Source: Okapia johnstoni
Lineage: Eukaryota; Chordata; Mammalia; Artiodactyla; Giraffidae
Reading direction: 5' to 3'
NCBI GenBank assembly: GCA_024291935.2
Contig: CM044314.1
Span: 21,364,001-21,428,000 of the forward strand
Length of the DNA stretch: 64,000 nt
Below, piece by piece: positions 22,327 to 32,989 of the stretch. Numbering within the stretch: the first letter of the stretch is position 1; every line of letters begins with the position of its first letter. Below the pieces are notes generated by a model. The model was not told the DNA's origin. It saw only the letters and a program-made list of their open reading frames with translations, and made no database searches. The position numbers were made by a program, and so were the translations under genes.

Positions 22327-22525
22327 TTTAATTTCTTTGATATTTTAGGTTACAATCATTTGAATTTTTTTCTTACGCTTGGAACAATTCTTATCATGAA
22401 ATGTATTTTTGACATATATTAAAAAGTAAATAGCCTTTATTCATGATATTAGATTTATGTTTTTTGCAGCATTATTAAGGTATAGTTGCAATTGAAATAT
22501 ACTCTTTATTATTGTATTTATTTAC
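22327..22525 (+). repeat. Direct repeat A, copy 2
   Basis: Second copy of 20617-20812. It includes 'gaaatgtatttttgacatat', 'gcctttattcatgatattag' and 'ctctttattattgtatttat', 1.7 kb away in the same orientation. Confidence 0.85.
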
Positions 22526-22529
22526 ATCA

Positions 22530-22915
22530 CTAGCCCCCAGGGGAATGGCAGCAACAGATGGGAGGGTAATATTTATATACAGATCTGATTGATGTTATAT
22601 ATTTTTGCTCATAAATCATCTTTGAAAGAGGGAAATTCCATCTAGGCCTATAATATTTTCCATGGATAGAGTCGCCAGATGCTGGAGACTAAGCCAGATC
22701 ATATTGAAACTTCAATTCAGGTATGTCTCATTGGAATACTTTTTAGCTTGTCTGCTGAGTCATCTGCCCTTCAAGAGGTCTGGTGGAGCTGCACCCCTAG
22801 GGAGGGGAGTCCACACACCTTACAGAATCCTTTCTTGCTTGTGTTTTCTCAGACAGCTGTGGTCCTCAGCTGTATAGGCTGAAAGCTTCTTGCTTCAAAA
22901 GTTTGTTCCCTATCT
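22530..22915. other. Unassigned sequence
   Basis: No gene or repeat recognised; a small GC-richer stretch lies around 22780-22830. Confidence 0.4.
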
Positions 22916-22921
22916 TTAATG

Positions 22922-23136
22922 GTTGTTGTTTAGTCACTAAATCGTGTCCAACTCTTTTGCAACCCCATGAACTGTAGCCTGCCAGGCTCCTCTGCCCATG
23001 AGATTTCCTAGGCAAGAATACTGGAGTGGGTAGTTATTTCCTTCTACAGGGTATCTTCTCAAACTAGGAATCGAACTCTCATCTCCTGCATCGGCAGGGG
23101 GATTCTTTAGCAGTGTACCACATGGGAAGCTCATCT
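22922..23136 (-). mobile_element. Bov-tA SINE
   Basis: Reverse copy: 'ttgtttagtcactaaatcgt', 'aagaatactggagtgggtag' and 'gtaccacatgggaagc'. The flanks 'atctttaatgg' and 'atctctaacgg' are a plausible diverged TSD. Confidence 0.92.
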
Positions 23137-23139
23137 CTA

Positions 23140-23750
23140 ACGGTAAGTCAACATAAATATATTTATTCAAACCGTCTTCTATTTTCTCTCTCTTGCTAAA
23201 TTTTCTTTTTAGTCCCTTTTCTTCCGCATCTCTGTCCATTGTTTTGCCATCTGGCTTATTCCTTTGAGTGCATAACATAGAGATAATTACTCCTGTGACA
23301 GTTATTTTGAGTCCAAATACCAAAGTACAAGTCATCAATACCCTCAATTTTTCATACACACTTCCTTTTAAAGACTGGCAGGCTACAATCCATGGCGTCC
23401 AAAGAGTCAGACATGACTGAGTGACTAAACAAGAACCAAATTTTCTGCTTTATACTGTTTTCCTGGACTCTGCACCATCTTTCCCACCAAATCTCCAGAA
23501 AAATCTTAATATATGTCTTGAAATAAACAGGTGTTCCTGTGTCTCATCTTCATTTCCACATAATGCCTTAGGTTATGAAATTTTATTTGTTCTCCCTAAG
23601 TTCACAGTGTACTATTAAGAATCCTCAAGTTGTCAAAAATCTTTTCACAAAACAATTGCTTCCATATAGTCACTGGTAGAAGGAGGGAGATAAAAGAATA
23701 TTTCAGACTGAAGTCTTTACATATTTTCCCTGGAAGAATTTATATGGATA
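23140..23750. other. Unassigned sequence with a BovA scrap
   Basis: 23376-23432 is a plus-strand Bov-tA 3' end ('gcaggctacaatccatggcg', 'gacatgactgagtgact'). The rest shows no recognised repeat or gene. Confidence 0.5.
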
Positions 23751-23755
23751 TTTTA

Positions 23756-24080
23756 TTTTTTAAACAATTTATTTATTTTTATTTTTGGCTGTGCTGGGTC
23801 TTGGTTGCTGCATGTGGGCTTTCTCCAGTTGTGGCGAGTGGGAGGTACTCTCTAGTTGTGGGCTTCTCATTGCAGCGGCTTCTCTTGTTGCAGAGCAGGG
23901 TCTGTAGGGCTTACAGGATCAGTAGTTGCAGCTCTCGGGCTCTAAAGCGTGGGCTCTGTAGTTGTGGCACACGGCCTGGTTGCCCTGCGGCATGTGGAAT
24001 CTTCCCAGACTAGGGACTGAACCCATGTGCCCTGCATTAGCTGGTGGATTCTTATCCACTGGACCACTCGGGAAGTGTTG
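23756..24080 (-). mobile_element. CHR-type SINE with TSD
   Basis: Reverse copy: 'tggctgtgctgggtcttggt', 'cagcggcttctcttgttgca' and 'actagggactgaacccatgt'. The 13-bp TSD 'tatggatatttta' lies at 23743-23755 and 24081-24093. Confidence 0.97.
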
Positions 24081-24093
24081 TATGGATATTTTA

Positions 24094-24345
24094 AATAAAG
24101 CTAATTTTATAGGTGTAAATGTTATCGAAGGATAACTTGCAAAATGATAACATAATCCTCCTTCAAGTAGACAGTCAGCACATGCCTAACCTATTAATGA
24201 GGGAATCAGCTGGATGACAAATGTGATTCAGAGAATTTGAGAGTCTCAAGTACATATAGTCAGTGAAAGAAAGATTACTTGAAAGAGATTAGAATTCTAA
24301 GTTGAATGAAGAGACTCTTATATGGCAATAGAGTCACAACTTTTG
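24094..24345. other. Unassigned sequence
   Basis: Nothing recognised. Confidence 0.4.
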
Positions 24346-24349
24346 GGGT

Positions 24350-24530
24350 TATCCTTTTTTAAAAGCTTTAACAGCTTAATGTCAGACAGCATAATTAGCA
24401 TAAAATGCATGTTTAAAATGTATATTTAGAGTGCTATTGACATTTGTATACACTTATGAACCATCACCATAATGAAGATAGTGATCATACACATCATTCC
24501 CAAAGTGTTTGTAGAAAGTTGCTCCCGGCC
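24350..24530 (-). mobile_element. L1 3'-UTR fragment
   Basis: 'attgacatttgtatacactt', 'gaaccatcaccataatgaag' and 'cattcccaaagtgtttg' are a reverse L1 3' UTR. Confidence 0.65.
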
Positions 24531-24599
24531 CCCGGTCCTCTCAGGTGAGGACTGTTCCCAGGTGACTGCCCCCAGGTGACATCAGAGAAACGTGAGTAG

Positions 24600-25410
24600 A
24601 GAGCCAAGACCCTCCTTCCTACTCAGCAACAAGGAGCTTTCATCACCATGCTGCCAATGGAGACCATGTGAGGAGCCTGGATTTCTATCCCCACTAACAA
24701 AGCAGGAGAATGGAAATCCTGCAAGAAAAGAAGATATCAGAGCTCAAATAAATAATGGCTGAAAATAACTCAAACTTGACAAAAGAACTAAACCTAGAGA
24801 TTTCAGTTGCTAAGCAAATCCCAAAAAAGATCAACCAAGGGAAGCTACACCAAGACATGTCAAAGAACTGTCAACACAGACTCATATATCCTTCAATAGG
24901 GAAGAGGTAAACATGACATTTTCAAATGAAGGAAAACTAAGACAATTTGTCAGCAGCATACCTGTCCTACAAGAATAGCTGAAGAAAGTTCTTTAAACTG
25001 AAGGAAATAATAAAATAAGGAATCTGAGAACATCAGAATGAAAGAAAGAGCATTGTAAAAACATGAGTAAATAAAGCAGACTTTCTGTCTCCTCTTTAGT
25101 TTTTGAAATTATGTTTGATAAATGAGGACAAAAAATTATGTACTGTCTGATGTGGTTACAAATGTATGTAGAAAATATTTAAGGGAGGAAGGTAAAGAGA
25201 TGCAAAGGCAGAGAGGTTTTCTACATTTCATCCAAACTAATGAAATTATGACACTGAAATGTAGCAAGACCCTATGGTCCTTCTCCCCTGCCATGTCCTC
25301 TGTCTGTCTTGAGTCTGTGGAAAACTTCAGTCAAGGAATAAGTTTAAACAAAGAAATGAGAACATGTAGAAACAAAGGAAAACAGTCAAAGGAGACCAAA
25401 TAATAACAAT
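24600..25410 (+). mobile_element. Old L1, upstream part
   Basis: Plus-strand L1-like text: 'ttcaaatgaaggaaaactaa', 'tgtcctacaagaatagctga' and 'aaatgtagcaagacc'. It resembles the ORF1 or inter-ORF region of an old L1. No frame survives. Confidence 0.5.
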
Positions 25411-25419
25411 ACACTCACT

Positions 25420-25785
25420 AAGTACAGTCAAGGATCTTTAGTTCCTTCTCAAAGACTGTAGGTGGTATTTCGAGCCATATCCTGTGAGCTGTCTTATAGA
25501 TAATGAACCTCCCACCAGGTGGAGGAAGTTAATTACATCATGATGATCAGACTATACTCATGAAATAAGTTGCCACAATTCCAACAATTGGCCTCAAAGA
25601 AATGAAAACAAACTGACCCTGGAACTGAAGATTAACTGTATCTAAAATAACCAAGGTGACGCTTGTCAGACCACCGATGACCGATTTGAAGGTGGCTGAC
25701 AGAGCTGACCGTGCCATTTCTGAACGTAGCACTTGCCCTCTGCCTATAAAAGCTCTTACCCCCTGCTTGTTATGATCACATGTCA
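25420..25785 (+). mobile_element. LTR-like insert in L1
   Basis: This sequence interrupts L1 text and carries 'gctgacagagctgaccgtgc' followed by 'ctctgcctataaaagctctt', a promoter-like TATA box in LTR style. No TG...CA borders or TSD could be fixed. Confidence 0.4.
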
Positions 25786-26011
25786 ATCAACAAAGGAAAG
25801 GTATTCACCAATATAACACCTATTCATGATAAAACTTTTAGAAAAATAGAATAAAAGAGAACGTCCTCAATTTGGTGAAGAACACCTACAAAATCCTACA
25901 GCATACTTGGTGGTGAAAAACTGAATGTTTTGCTCTACAGTCAGGAACAAGGCAAGGATGTTTACTGTCACCACTAAACAATATGGCGCCAGAAATTCTA
26001 GCTAGTGCAGG

Positions 26012-26544
26012 TGAAGCAGGAAGGAACTGGTCAGGGCATAGCCTTTACAAGGAAGACATGTCCACAGAATATGATGAAAATCAGTTAGAGCCAACTAGGT
26101 CCAAGATGGTGAAATATTCATCTTCCTCTAGACCTTTAGCTTCAGTCTACACTTATTGTAACACATCAGCAAGCTAAATGATACACTACCAGCACCATGA
26201 CTGCTCTGAGGCTGACCTTTGAAGATCAAAAAGTGGACAGTGGCCCAATTCCTGGAAATCTCCTCTCCATCCCTCAAATAGTTGGAATAATCCTCTTATT
26301 CATTAGCCTATGAAATCACCCAGCCCATAAAAATTAACCACACTATATTTTGAAGCCCTGTCACTCTCCCTCACCTTCTGAGAAGGCCTACACTCTTGTC
26401 TGTGGAGTGTTTTTCCCAAGGCCTCTCATCTTGTGAAATGGCCCACACATTCTGGTTGTGGAGTGTTTTTCTCTACATAAATCCACTTCTTACTATCAAT
26501 TCATCTCTGAATTCTTTCCTGACAAAGCAAGAACCTCAAAGTCA
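26012..26544 (+). mobile_element. Solo ERV LTR inside L1
   Basis: Starts TGAAGC and ends AAGTCA, and the L1 reads across the site. The flanks 'tgcagg' (26006) and 'tgcaac' (26545) share TGCA, as expected of a 4-6 bp TSD. 'cagcaccatgactgctctga', 'cacccagcccataaaaatta' and a polyadenylation region ('ctacataaatcc') recur in the LTR at 46690-47351. No retroviral genes are nearby. Confidence 0.8.
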
Positions 26545-26984
26545 TGCAACACAAGGAAGAAAGAAGAGGGAATAAAAGGCATACAGACCAGAAAGAAAGA
26601 GAAACAACTGACTCTATTTTCAAATAACATGGTTTGGCTGTCTATGTGGAAAATCCCAAGGAATCTACAAAAAGAAAAAAACAAATCTTTATGTAACTAA
26701 TGAGTTTAATAAGATCTTATGATACAAAATTGACACTCAAAAATTAATTATATTTCTATATATAGCAATGAACCTGTGGACACCAAAATTAAAATTACAA
26801 CACCATTTACAGTTGCTCAAAAAATGAACCACTGAAGTGTAAATCTAACATGCACAGGACTTACACGCTAGAAAGTACAAAATGATGATGAAGGGAAACA
26901 AAGAAGTTCTAAATAAATGGAGAAGCAGATCACATTCATGAATTGGAAGACTCAATATATTATTTATGTTAGTTCTCCTCAAAT

Positions 26985-27150
26985 TGATATTCAATTTATA
27001 AAACTTGAGTTAGAGTTGACACATATTATATTAGTTTCATATGTGCAACACAATGATTTGATATTCATATATGTTGTGAAATGATTACCACCATAAGTCT
27101 ACTTAACATCCAACGCCACATTTACTAATTTTTTTTATATTCAGTTTTAA
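26985..27150 (-). mobile_element. L1 3'-UTR fragment
   Basis: 'ttagtttcatatgtgcaaca' and 'gtgaaatgattaccaccata' are a reverse L1 3' end inserted in the plus-strand L1. Confidence 0.7.
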
Positions 27151-27156
27151 TTATGA

Positions 27157-27342
27157 GCTTCCCTGGTGGCTCAGACGATAAAGAATCTGCCAGCAATGCA
27201 GGAGACCTGGGAATGATTCCTGGATTGGGAAGATCTCTTGGAGGAGGAAATGGCAATCCACTCCAGTATTCTTGCCTGGAGAATTCCATGGGCAGAGGAG
27301 CCTGGCAGGTCACAAGGAGTCAGACACAACTGAGCGAATAAC
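27157..27342 (+). mobile_element. Bov-tA SINE
   Basis: Complete: 'gcttccctggtggctcagac', 'ggagacctgggaatgattcc' and 'cagacacaactgagcgaata'. Confidence 0.96.
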
Positions 27343-27824
27343 ACTTTCAATAAAAATCCCAGCAGGATTTTTTTTTATAGATGTAGACAACATATACTAA
27401 AATTCATATGGGAAAGGCAAAACAACTAGAATAGCTAAAGCAGTTTTAAAAATTAGAGTAAAAGCAATCATTCTACTGGATTTGAAGCCTTATTTTATTA
27501 ACAGAAGTACAGTAATCAAGAATGTGTGGTATTGGAGGAGGTGGGTAGACAAATAAATCAGTGCAAAAGAAAACCTAAAAATAGGTAAGAAAAGTGTGGG
27601 TAGCTACAAAAAGCAACAAGAGGAGTCCTTTAGGTGAGAAGTGTTCTGTATCTGGATTGTATCAATGTCAATATTCTGGTGGGGATAGTGTACTGCACTT
27701 TGGGGGGATGTTACCATGGGGGAAACACTGAGTAAAGGGTACTTGGGATCCCTCTCATGTTTTCTTAAAACCTCGTGTGAATCTACAAGAATCTCAAAGT
27801 AAAAAGTTTAATGAAATATGATTA

Positions 27825-27960
27825 TCTCAATAGACACTGAAAAAGGCATTTAACAAAATACAGTATTCATTCAGGATAAAATCTCTCAACACACTAGGAA
27901 GAGAAGGGAACTTCCTAAACTTGATAAATGATGTCTGAAAAATAATAGTGAATGAACATT
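27825..27960 (+). mobile_element. L1 ORF2 fragment
   Basis: 'tatctcaatagacactgaaa', 'aggcatttaacaaaatacag' and 'gaagggaacttcctaaactt' match the region of ORF2 that codes for reverse-transcriptase motif A. Confidence 0.75.
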
Positions 27961-27964
27961 CTTC

Positions 27965-29060
27965 CCACCCAAGAGCAAGAAATTCTTTTCCTGGCATGAT
28001 CAGCATTGCCTTTAACAAGGGGCTTCTGACACATTCCTGCCAAGATTTTTGCCATTGTTCTGATAAATGAAGCACAGAGCCATTCAAATATGGGACCTCT
28101 GTTCTCATTTTCTTTCCCCTCCAGATTCAAGCAGTAGATCCTATTAACAATGTGTTATAACCATCCATTAAGAGCAAATTATTTCCTTAATGAACTGGTC
28201 ATGTTACCCAAACAAGTACAGTGGGAGAAATGCCTTTATAAAGTACTCAGATTCAGGAGAACAATTGGTTTTGTTTTACAGTAAATCAAAGGGTTTGGAA
28301 AAGATCAAATATGATAACCAATTTATTAATGGTAAATCTTAAAATCAGACTAAGATAATGAGTCATTTCATTTTGTTATGCATAAGGTTATCCTTCTTCA
28401 ACATTCTAAGAGTCAGGGTATATCCTGTATGCTTTGATTGTTAATAAAAAACATCAGAAAAGAGGAAAAATGACAAAAGGAGTAAATGCCATGGTTCAGC
28501 CTTGTCCAACAAACCTAAGAATCATTTGATGTTCTGGGAAGTAATAACTATTGGACTTACAGTTTACTGCCAGACTTTGTAAAATTAGATGTTAGTTTGA
28601 TGCAAGATTGATAAATTGCTAATGATCTCTGTCCACTAGAGATGGGAATACTTCCTATATGGTAAATATAATACGGCCCAAGCAGTTATTTCTTTCCCAT
28701 TGAATGTGTTTATACGTATATGTTTATAAGTCCTCATATCCTCCTTTGAACCAACTTTGCCGTCCTTTGCCTATAATTTTTCTCTATACTAAGTTAAATA
28801 AATAAACCTTCGATATACTCTCAGTCTATGAGAATATGAGCATCTGATGTTTAGTTATTTGAAAATTATTCTTTGACCTGAAGGGAAAGGATGACCGTGG
28901 CCCATCTGGGGCTTGGAGCCTTCCCTTACAGCCAGCATGGAAAGGATGGGATTCAGGTCAACCATCCTGCGACTTTGCATTGTGGACAACATTAACCCAT
29001 GTGCTCGCTGACTCTCTAATCCATACTAATTATGAACCATTATGTGTGCAGCATGTGCTA
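27965..29060. other. Unassigned sequence, no gene seen
   Basis: 1.1 kb without recognisable repeats or long frames. Confidence 0.5.
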
Positions 29061-29074
29061 GCAGTTGTCATGGT

Positions 29075-29200
29075 GGTGGTGGTGGTTTAGTCACTAAGTT
29101 GTGTCTGAGTCTTGGGACCCCATGGACTGTAGCCTGCCAGGCTCCCCTGTCCATGGGATTCTCCAGGCAAGAATACTGGAGTGGTTGCTATTTCCTTTTC
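29075..29200 (-). mobile_element. 5'-truncated Bov-tA SINE with TSD
   Basis: A (GGT)n edge, then 'tttagtcactaagttgtgtc' and 'gggattctccaggcaagaat'. The tRNA-like head is missing. The 13-bp TSD 'cagttgtcatggt' lies at 29062-29074 and 29201-29213. Confidence 0.95.
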
Positions 29201-29213
29201 CAGTTGTCATGGT

Positions 29214-29820
29214 AATTTTGGTTATTTCAGTGGGAATGTCTTGTGTTGAAATTTCTCTTTCCTTTGTCACTCTGAAATATCGCTGCATGGTAATCAATGA
29301 ACAGCTGATATATGAACCTGAATTATCTTACTTTGCTAATTATCTTGGAGAATATAAGACACTGTGCCATGCCAGGAATTTGCCTGTGTCCAGGACCAAT
29401 GAAAATGGCACATTACTTGTATACAGAAGAAATACTGAAGCTGGCAGAGGGTCCTTTTTTCTGCTTGATTCTAAACAAATTTACAGGACAGACGCTTGCT
29501 CAAGAATTAGAACCTCTAAGCCCCAATCTAGGAACTAGAGGATTAAAAAAAAAAAAAAAAGAGCTTAAAAAGAAATTTCTGTTGATCTGAAGAAAATTAA
29601 GCTGAGATGAGGAACAGCCTCTGAGCATTAGAAACTCATGGCTTTGTTTCCAGTGTGCAAGTTAGACACGAAAATACAGCCTACATAATCTTCTATTGTA
29701 GGAGCAGTATTTTTTATATTAATAAGTTCTAAAATTCTGCACAGCTTCTATTTCCTGATTAATCGTTTGTTAACAGAATTATATCAGCAGCCAGAGACCA
29801 AGTTTACTGTTAGCAAATCA
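29214..29820. other. Unassigned sequence with A-run
   Basis: It contains an open frame at 29101-29538 that begins in the SINE and an A-run at about 29546-29561. A 'tggttatttcag' acceptor-like string precedes it. No protein family is recognised and no TSD was found. Confidence 0.4.
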
Positions 29821-29821
29821 A

Positions 29822-29972
29822 TCTGTAGCCCTCCAAGCTCCTCTGTCCATGGAGTTTTCCAGGCAAGAATACTGGAGTGGGTGCCATTCCCTACCCAGGA
29901 ATCAAACTGCATCTCTTGCATCTCCTACATCGGTAAGCAGATTCCCCACCACTAGAGCCACCTGGAAAGCCC
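29822..29972 (-). mobile_element. Bov-tA SINE, 5'/3' eroded
   Basis: 'gttttccaggcaagaatact', 'ctacccaggaatcaaactgc' and 'gagccacctggaaagccctc' in reverse. The first BovB-derived arm is shortened. Confidence 0.88.
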
Positions 29973-29974
29973 TC

Positions 29975-30300
29975 TTAAAAAATAGAGTTTTACTAATGAA
30001 AGAGTGGACTATATGAACTTCTGATCGGTATATTATGGGAGAAGAACTGGTCAGATAGAGCCCAAAGGTAGGAACTGGTGAGACAAAATAAACCTTACCC
30101 ATTCGTGACAGGGCTGGATAGACATCTATATCCTCAGTATCATAAGCATCTTGCCCAGCACTTGAAATGAATGGAAGTTTCCTTTCTAGATTTTTTTTAA
30201 GCCCATATTAAAAAATACAGGCTTTAAAAGATGAGACGAAGGCCATTTTTTAAGACATATATAGCCATTGTGTCATAAGAAATATCTGTAAGTGGAAATT
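29975..30300. other. Unassigned sequence
   Basis: Nothing recognised. Confidence 0.4.
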
Positions 30301-30503
30301 AAAACACACAACATGAAAATTGTGGTTAGATTTTATTCAGGAGCTTACTGAAGACTAGAGCCCAGGACAGCCTCTCAGTAGCTCTGAGGAACTGCTCCAA
30401 AGAAGTAAGGAGAACAAAAGGTTTAAAAAAACAACAACAAAGAAGTAAGAGGGAAGGCTAGTTTATACGGGATTTTTGTTAGAGAATACATCCAATCAAG
30501 CAT

Positions 30504-30713
30504 GGGCTTCCCAGCTGGGGTTAGTGGTAAAGAATCTGCCTGCTAATGCAGGAGATGCAGATTCAATCTCTGGTTGGGGAAGATCCCCTGGAGAAGGAAA
30601 TGGGTACCCACCCCAATATTCTTGCCTGAAGAATCCCATGGACAGAGGAGTCTGGTGGGCTACTGTCCATGGGGTCGCAGAGTTGGACACAGTTGAAGCG
30701 ACTTAGAATGCAT
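30504..30713 (+). mobile_element. Bov-tA SINE with TSD
   Basis: Complete plus copy. 'atccaatcaagcat' (30490) and 'atccaatcaggcat' (30714) form a 14-bp TSD with one mismatch. Confidence 0.96.
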
Positions 30714-30835
30714 ATCCAATCAGGCATACATCTTGCTTGTTACAAAAACAACAAGCCAACAGATATCTCAACTTAATGATTACAGTGCTTTTCCATGTAT
30801 CAGAAGCTGCAAGAAGCAGGGTTCATTAAAAACAC

Positions 30836-31020
30836 TGAGTCTTTCAGTCACATCCAGCTGTTTGCAACCCCATGGACTATACAGTCCATGGAATTCTCCA
30901 GGCCAGAATACTAGAGTGGGCAGCTGTTCCCTTCTCCAGAGGATCTTCCCAACCCAGGGATCGAACTCAGACTTCCCACATTGCAGGTGGATTGTTTACC
31001 ATCTGAGTCACCAGGGAAGA
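30836..31020 (-). mobile_element. Bov-tA SINE
   Basis: Reverse copy: 'gaattctccaggccagaata', 'ggatcttcccaacccaggga' and 'tgagtcaccagggaaga'. The flanks share a 'cattaaaaa' direct repeat, probably the TSD. Confidence 0.94.
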
Positions 31021-31274
31021 TCCATTAAAAAAAATTCTTCCTGAAATGCGCTTACCTATCTAAGGGCCTATTGGTCCAAAGCACAGAGCATCCTGTTACT
31101 GCCTTCATCTGTCTGAAACACTGGGTGCCCTGTAGGTCAGGCAGTGCAGCAGGTTAATCTTTGTAGACTTGGATGGCGAGCAAAATGCCTTTGCTCTTTT
31201 CTTGTTTGCATACAACTGGCACAAGAAATTGTTCCTGACACTCTTTCTGTAGAAAGAGTTTTGCTTGGCAGGAA

Positions 31275-31915
31275 ACTGTCAAATTAGGTAAGAGACCCCT
31301 TCCTCCACGCCAATAAAAATATCAGATCCATTTGTTACAAAGATGGTGAATGAGGTGAATTTACATTTCCACCTCGTCAGGGAGCCAGTGGTCCTCACTT
31401 GGTAGCCAGCATGAGGGCCTCCTCTCCTTCCACCACAGGTGGCTCAGCGGCCGGAGTGTCAGCCACCCGTCCCTCCTGTCACACTGCAGATGATGCACTC
31501 TCTCCTCAGGATGGGGGAGGCCCCGGACCTGCATTTACCCCAATGACCAATTCAGTTTTTCCAGAGTTCCTTTGTATTTCTGAGTCCAGAATTTTAGAAA
31601 TTAGTAAAATGTATACTGTGAAAGAACTCATTTAAAGAGCTGAGTCAATAAATTGAGAAAAGACTTTCCAATTTTACTTTCTGTGTGAAATTCTGTTGGC
31701 TGTATCCTTGGGTTTCTCATTTGAGGATTCAACATACTTGGATAGAAAATATTTAGAAAAAAATTTCAGAAATTTCTAAAATGCGCAACTTGACTTTGCC
31801 ATCACAGGCAACTATTTACATAGCATTTCCATTGTATTAAGTATTACAAGTAATCTAGAGGTGATTTAAAGTATGCAGGAGTACGTGTGTAGGGTATATG
31901 CAAATGCTATGACAT
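31275..31915. other. Unassigned sequence, locally GC-richer
   Basis: 31380-31540 is GC-rich with several CpGs. The 78-codon frame at 31399-31635 has no recognised domain. It could be an LTR remnant or a unique element. Confidence 0.35.
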
Positions 31916-31919
31916 TTTA

Positions 31920-32138
31920 TGGGCTTACCCAGTGGCTTAGTGGTAAAAGAATCTGCTTGAAATGCAGGAGTTGAAGAAGAAGCAGGTTCGATCCCTGGGT
32001 CAGAAAGATCCCCTGGGAGAGGGCGTGGCAACCCATTCCAGTATTCTTGTCTGGAAAATCCCATGGACAGAGGAGACTGGAGGGCTACAGTCCACAGGGT
32101 TGCAGAGTTGGACACAACTGAAATGACTTAGCAAGCAC
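31920..32138 (+). mobile_element. Bov-tA SINE
   Basis: 'ggcttacccagtggcttagt', 'ggttcgatccctgggtcaga' and 'ggacacaactgaaatgactt'. A small internal repeat (GAAGAAG) lies in the head. Confidence 0.95.
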
Positions 32139-32140
32139 AA

Positions 32141-32770
32141 GACGTTTTGTATGAGACCTGAGCATCCGTGAATTTTGGTCTGGGGGTGAGAAGGGTCCTG
32201 GAACCAAAAAGAAGAATATACTTGTATTTATATATTTACATATTTATATAAAACTGCAAAGTATGTCTGTATACACATGCATATCTAACAAGAAGAGATT
32301 GGGGTGCTGGCTGTATGTGACAGCCCTGGTTTCATCCTTTTTAAGAGCACATGCCCCTCTCTAACCACATTTTGGGCAGCCCAAGGCAGGGGCCATGCGT
32401 TGCTTTTACTCACTTTCACAGAGCATGACACAAAACAGGAGCTGCAAATGAATGCTCACCAATAATCATGATGATGGGTTGGATGTGTGTCTCACTGCTT
32501 TTTTTTTAAATGTATTCCTCTACTATGAGTTGGAATCCCAGATCGCAGTGGTCACCTCCATGTGGAGAAGCTGGAACTGCTGGAAGCTGTATGAGTTCTA
32601 AGCAACAGAGGCCACAGGAAACCAAACCAGTTCCTGCAGCCCAGGACCCCAGCCACCAGCAGGGGCAGTCTGGAGAGATGTTGCAGGTAGTTGTCACAGG
32701 TAGTAACAGGGTTGTCACAGAGTTGTCACAGGTAGTAAACAGCAGGCAGCACTGGCTTCATCCTTGCTCA
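32141..32770. other. Unassigned sequence with possible L2 scrap
   Basis: 32385-32460 ('ggcaggggccatgcgttgct', then 'gaatgctcacc') resembles an L2 3' end. 32690-32745 has three imperfect 'gttgtcacaggtagtaa'-type units. Confidence 0.4.
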
Positions 32771-32777
32771 GTTGTGA

Positions 32778-32985
32778 AGTGTGTTAGTCACTCAGTCGGG
32801 TCTGACTTTTTGCTCCCCATGGACTGTAGCCCTCCAGGCTCCTCAGTTCATGGAATTCCAGGCAAGAATAGCGAGTAGGTTGCCATTTCCTTCTCCAGGG
32901 GATCTTCCCCACCCAGGGATCAAACCCCAGTCTCCTGCATTGCATTGCAGGCAGATTCTTTACCATCTGAGCCACCAGGCAAGTT
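32778..32985 (-). mobile_element. Bov-tA SINE
   Basis: Reverse copy: 'gttagtcactcagtcgggtc', 'ttccttctccaggggatctt' and 'ttctttaccatctgagccac'. A small ATTGC duplication is present. Confidence 0.95.
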
Positions 32986-32989
32986 CTGA

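Larger units (their letters stand above)
19900..22525 (-). mobile_element. Old L1 segments
   Basis: 20040-20400 is reverse L1 coding text ('gatgaagctcagtttatcta', 'gttgatggtccatgctgagt', 'aattccagttgtcccagaac'). The remainder is AT-rich and diverged. It includes the duplicated block described separately. 21750-22300 is poorly assignable. Confidence 0.6.
25790..27830 (+). mobile_element. Old L1 ORF2 and 3' end, multiply interrupted
   Basis: ORF2 text at 25840-26011 ('aaaatcctacagcatacttg', 'tcaggaacaaggcaaggatg') resumes at 26551 after a solo LTR and runs to about 26980 ('aatcccaaggaatctacaaa', 'atagcaatgaacctgtggac'). It continues at 27350-27560 and reaches the 3' UTR at 27620-27815 ('gaagtgttctgtatctggat'). 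Confidence 0.75.
30303..31270 (-). mobile_element. ERV LTR family B, copy 1, with two nested SINEs
   Basis: 'gattttattcaggagcttac', 'agcctctcagtagctctgag' and 'gaactgctccaaagaagtaa' match the two blocks at 46244 and 47594. It continues between and after the SINEs ('gcgcttacctatctaagggc'). The minus-strand polyadenylation-like signal lies at 30335. The right border is approximate. Confidence 0.65.

Noticed and set aside
23630..24013. A 127-codon open frame rich in Ser, Arg and Cys
   Set aside because: Most of it lies in a CHR SINE. The same SGI/SCG-type peptides recur at 16371-16568 and 39348-39572, which are other CHR copies.
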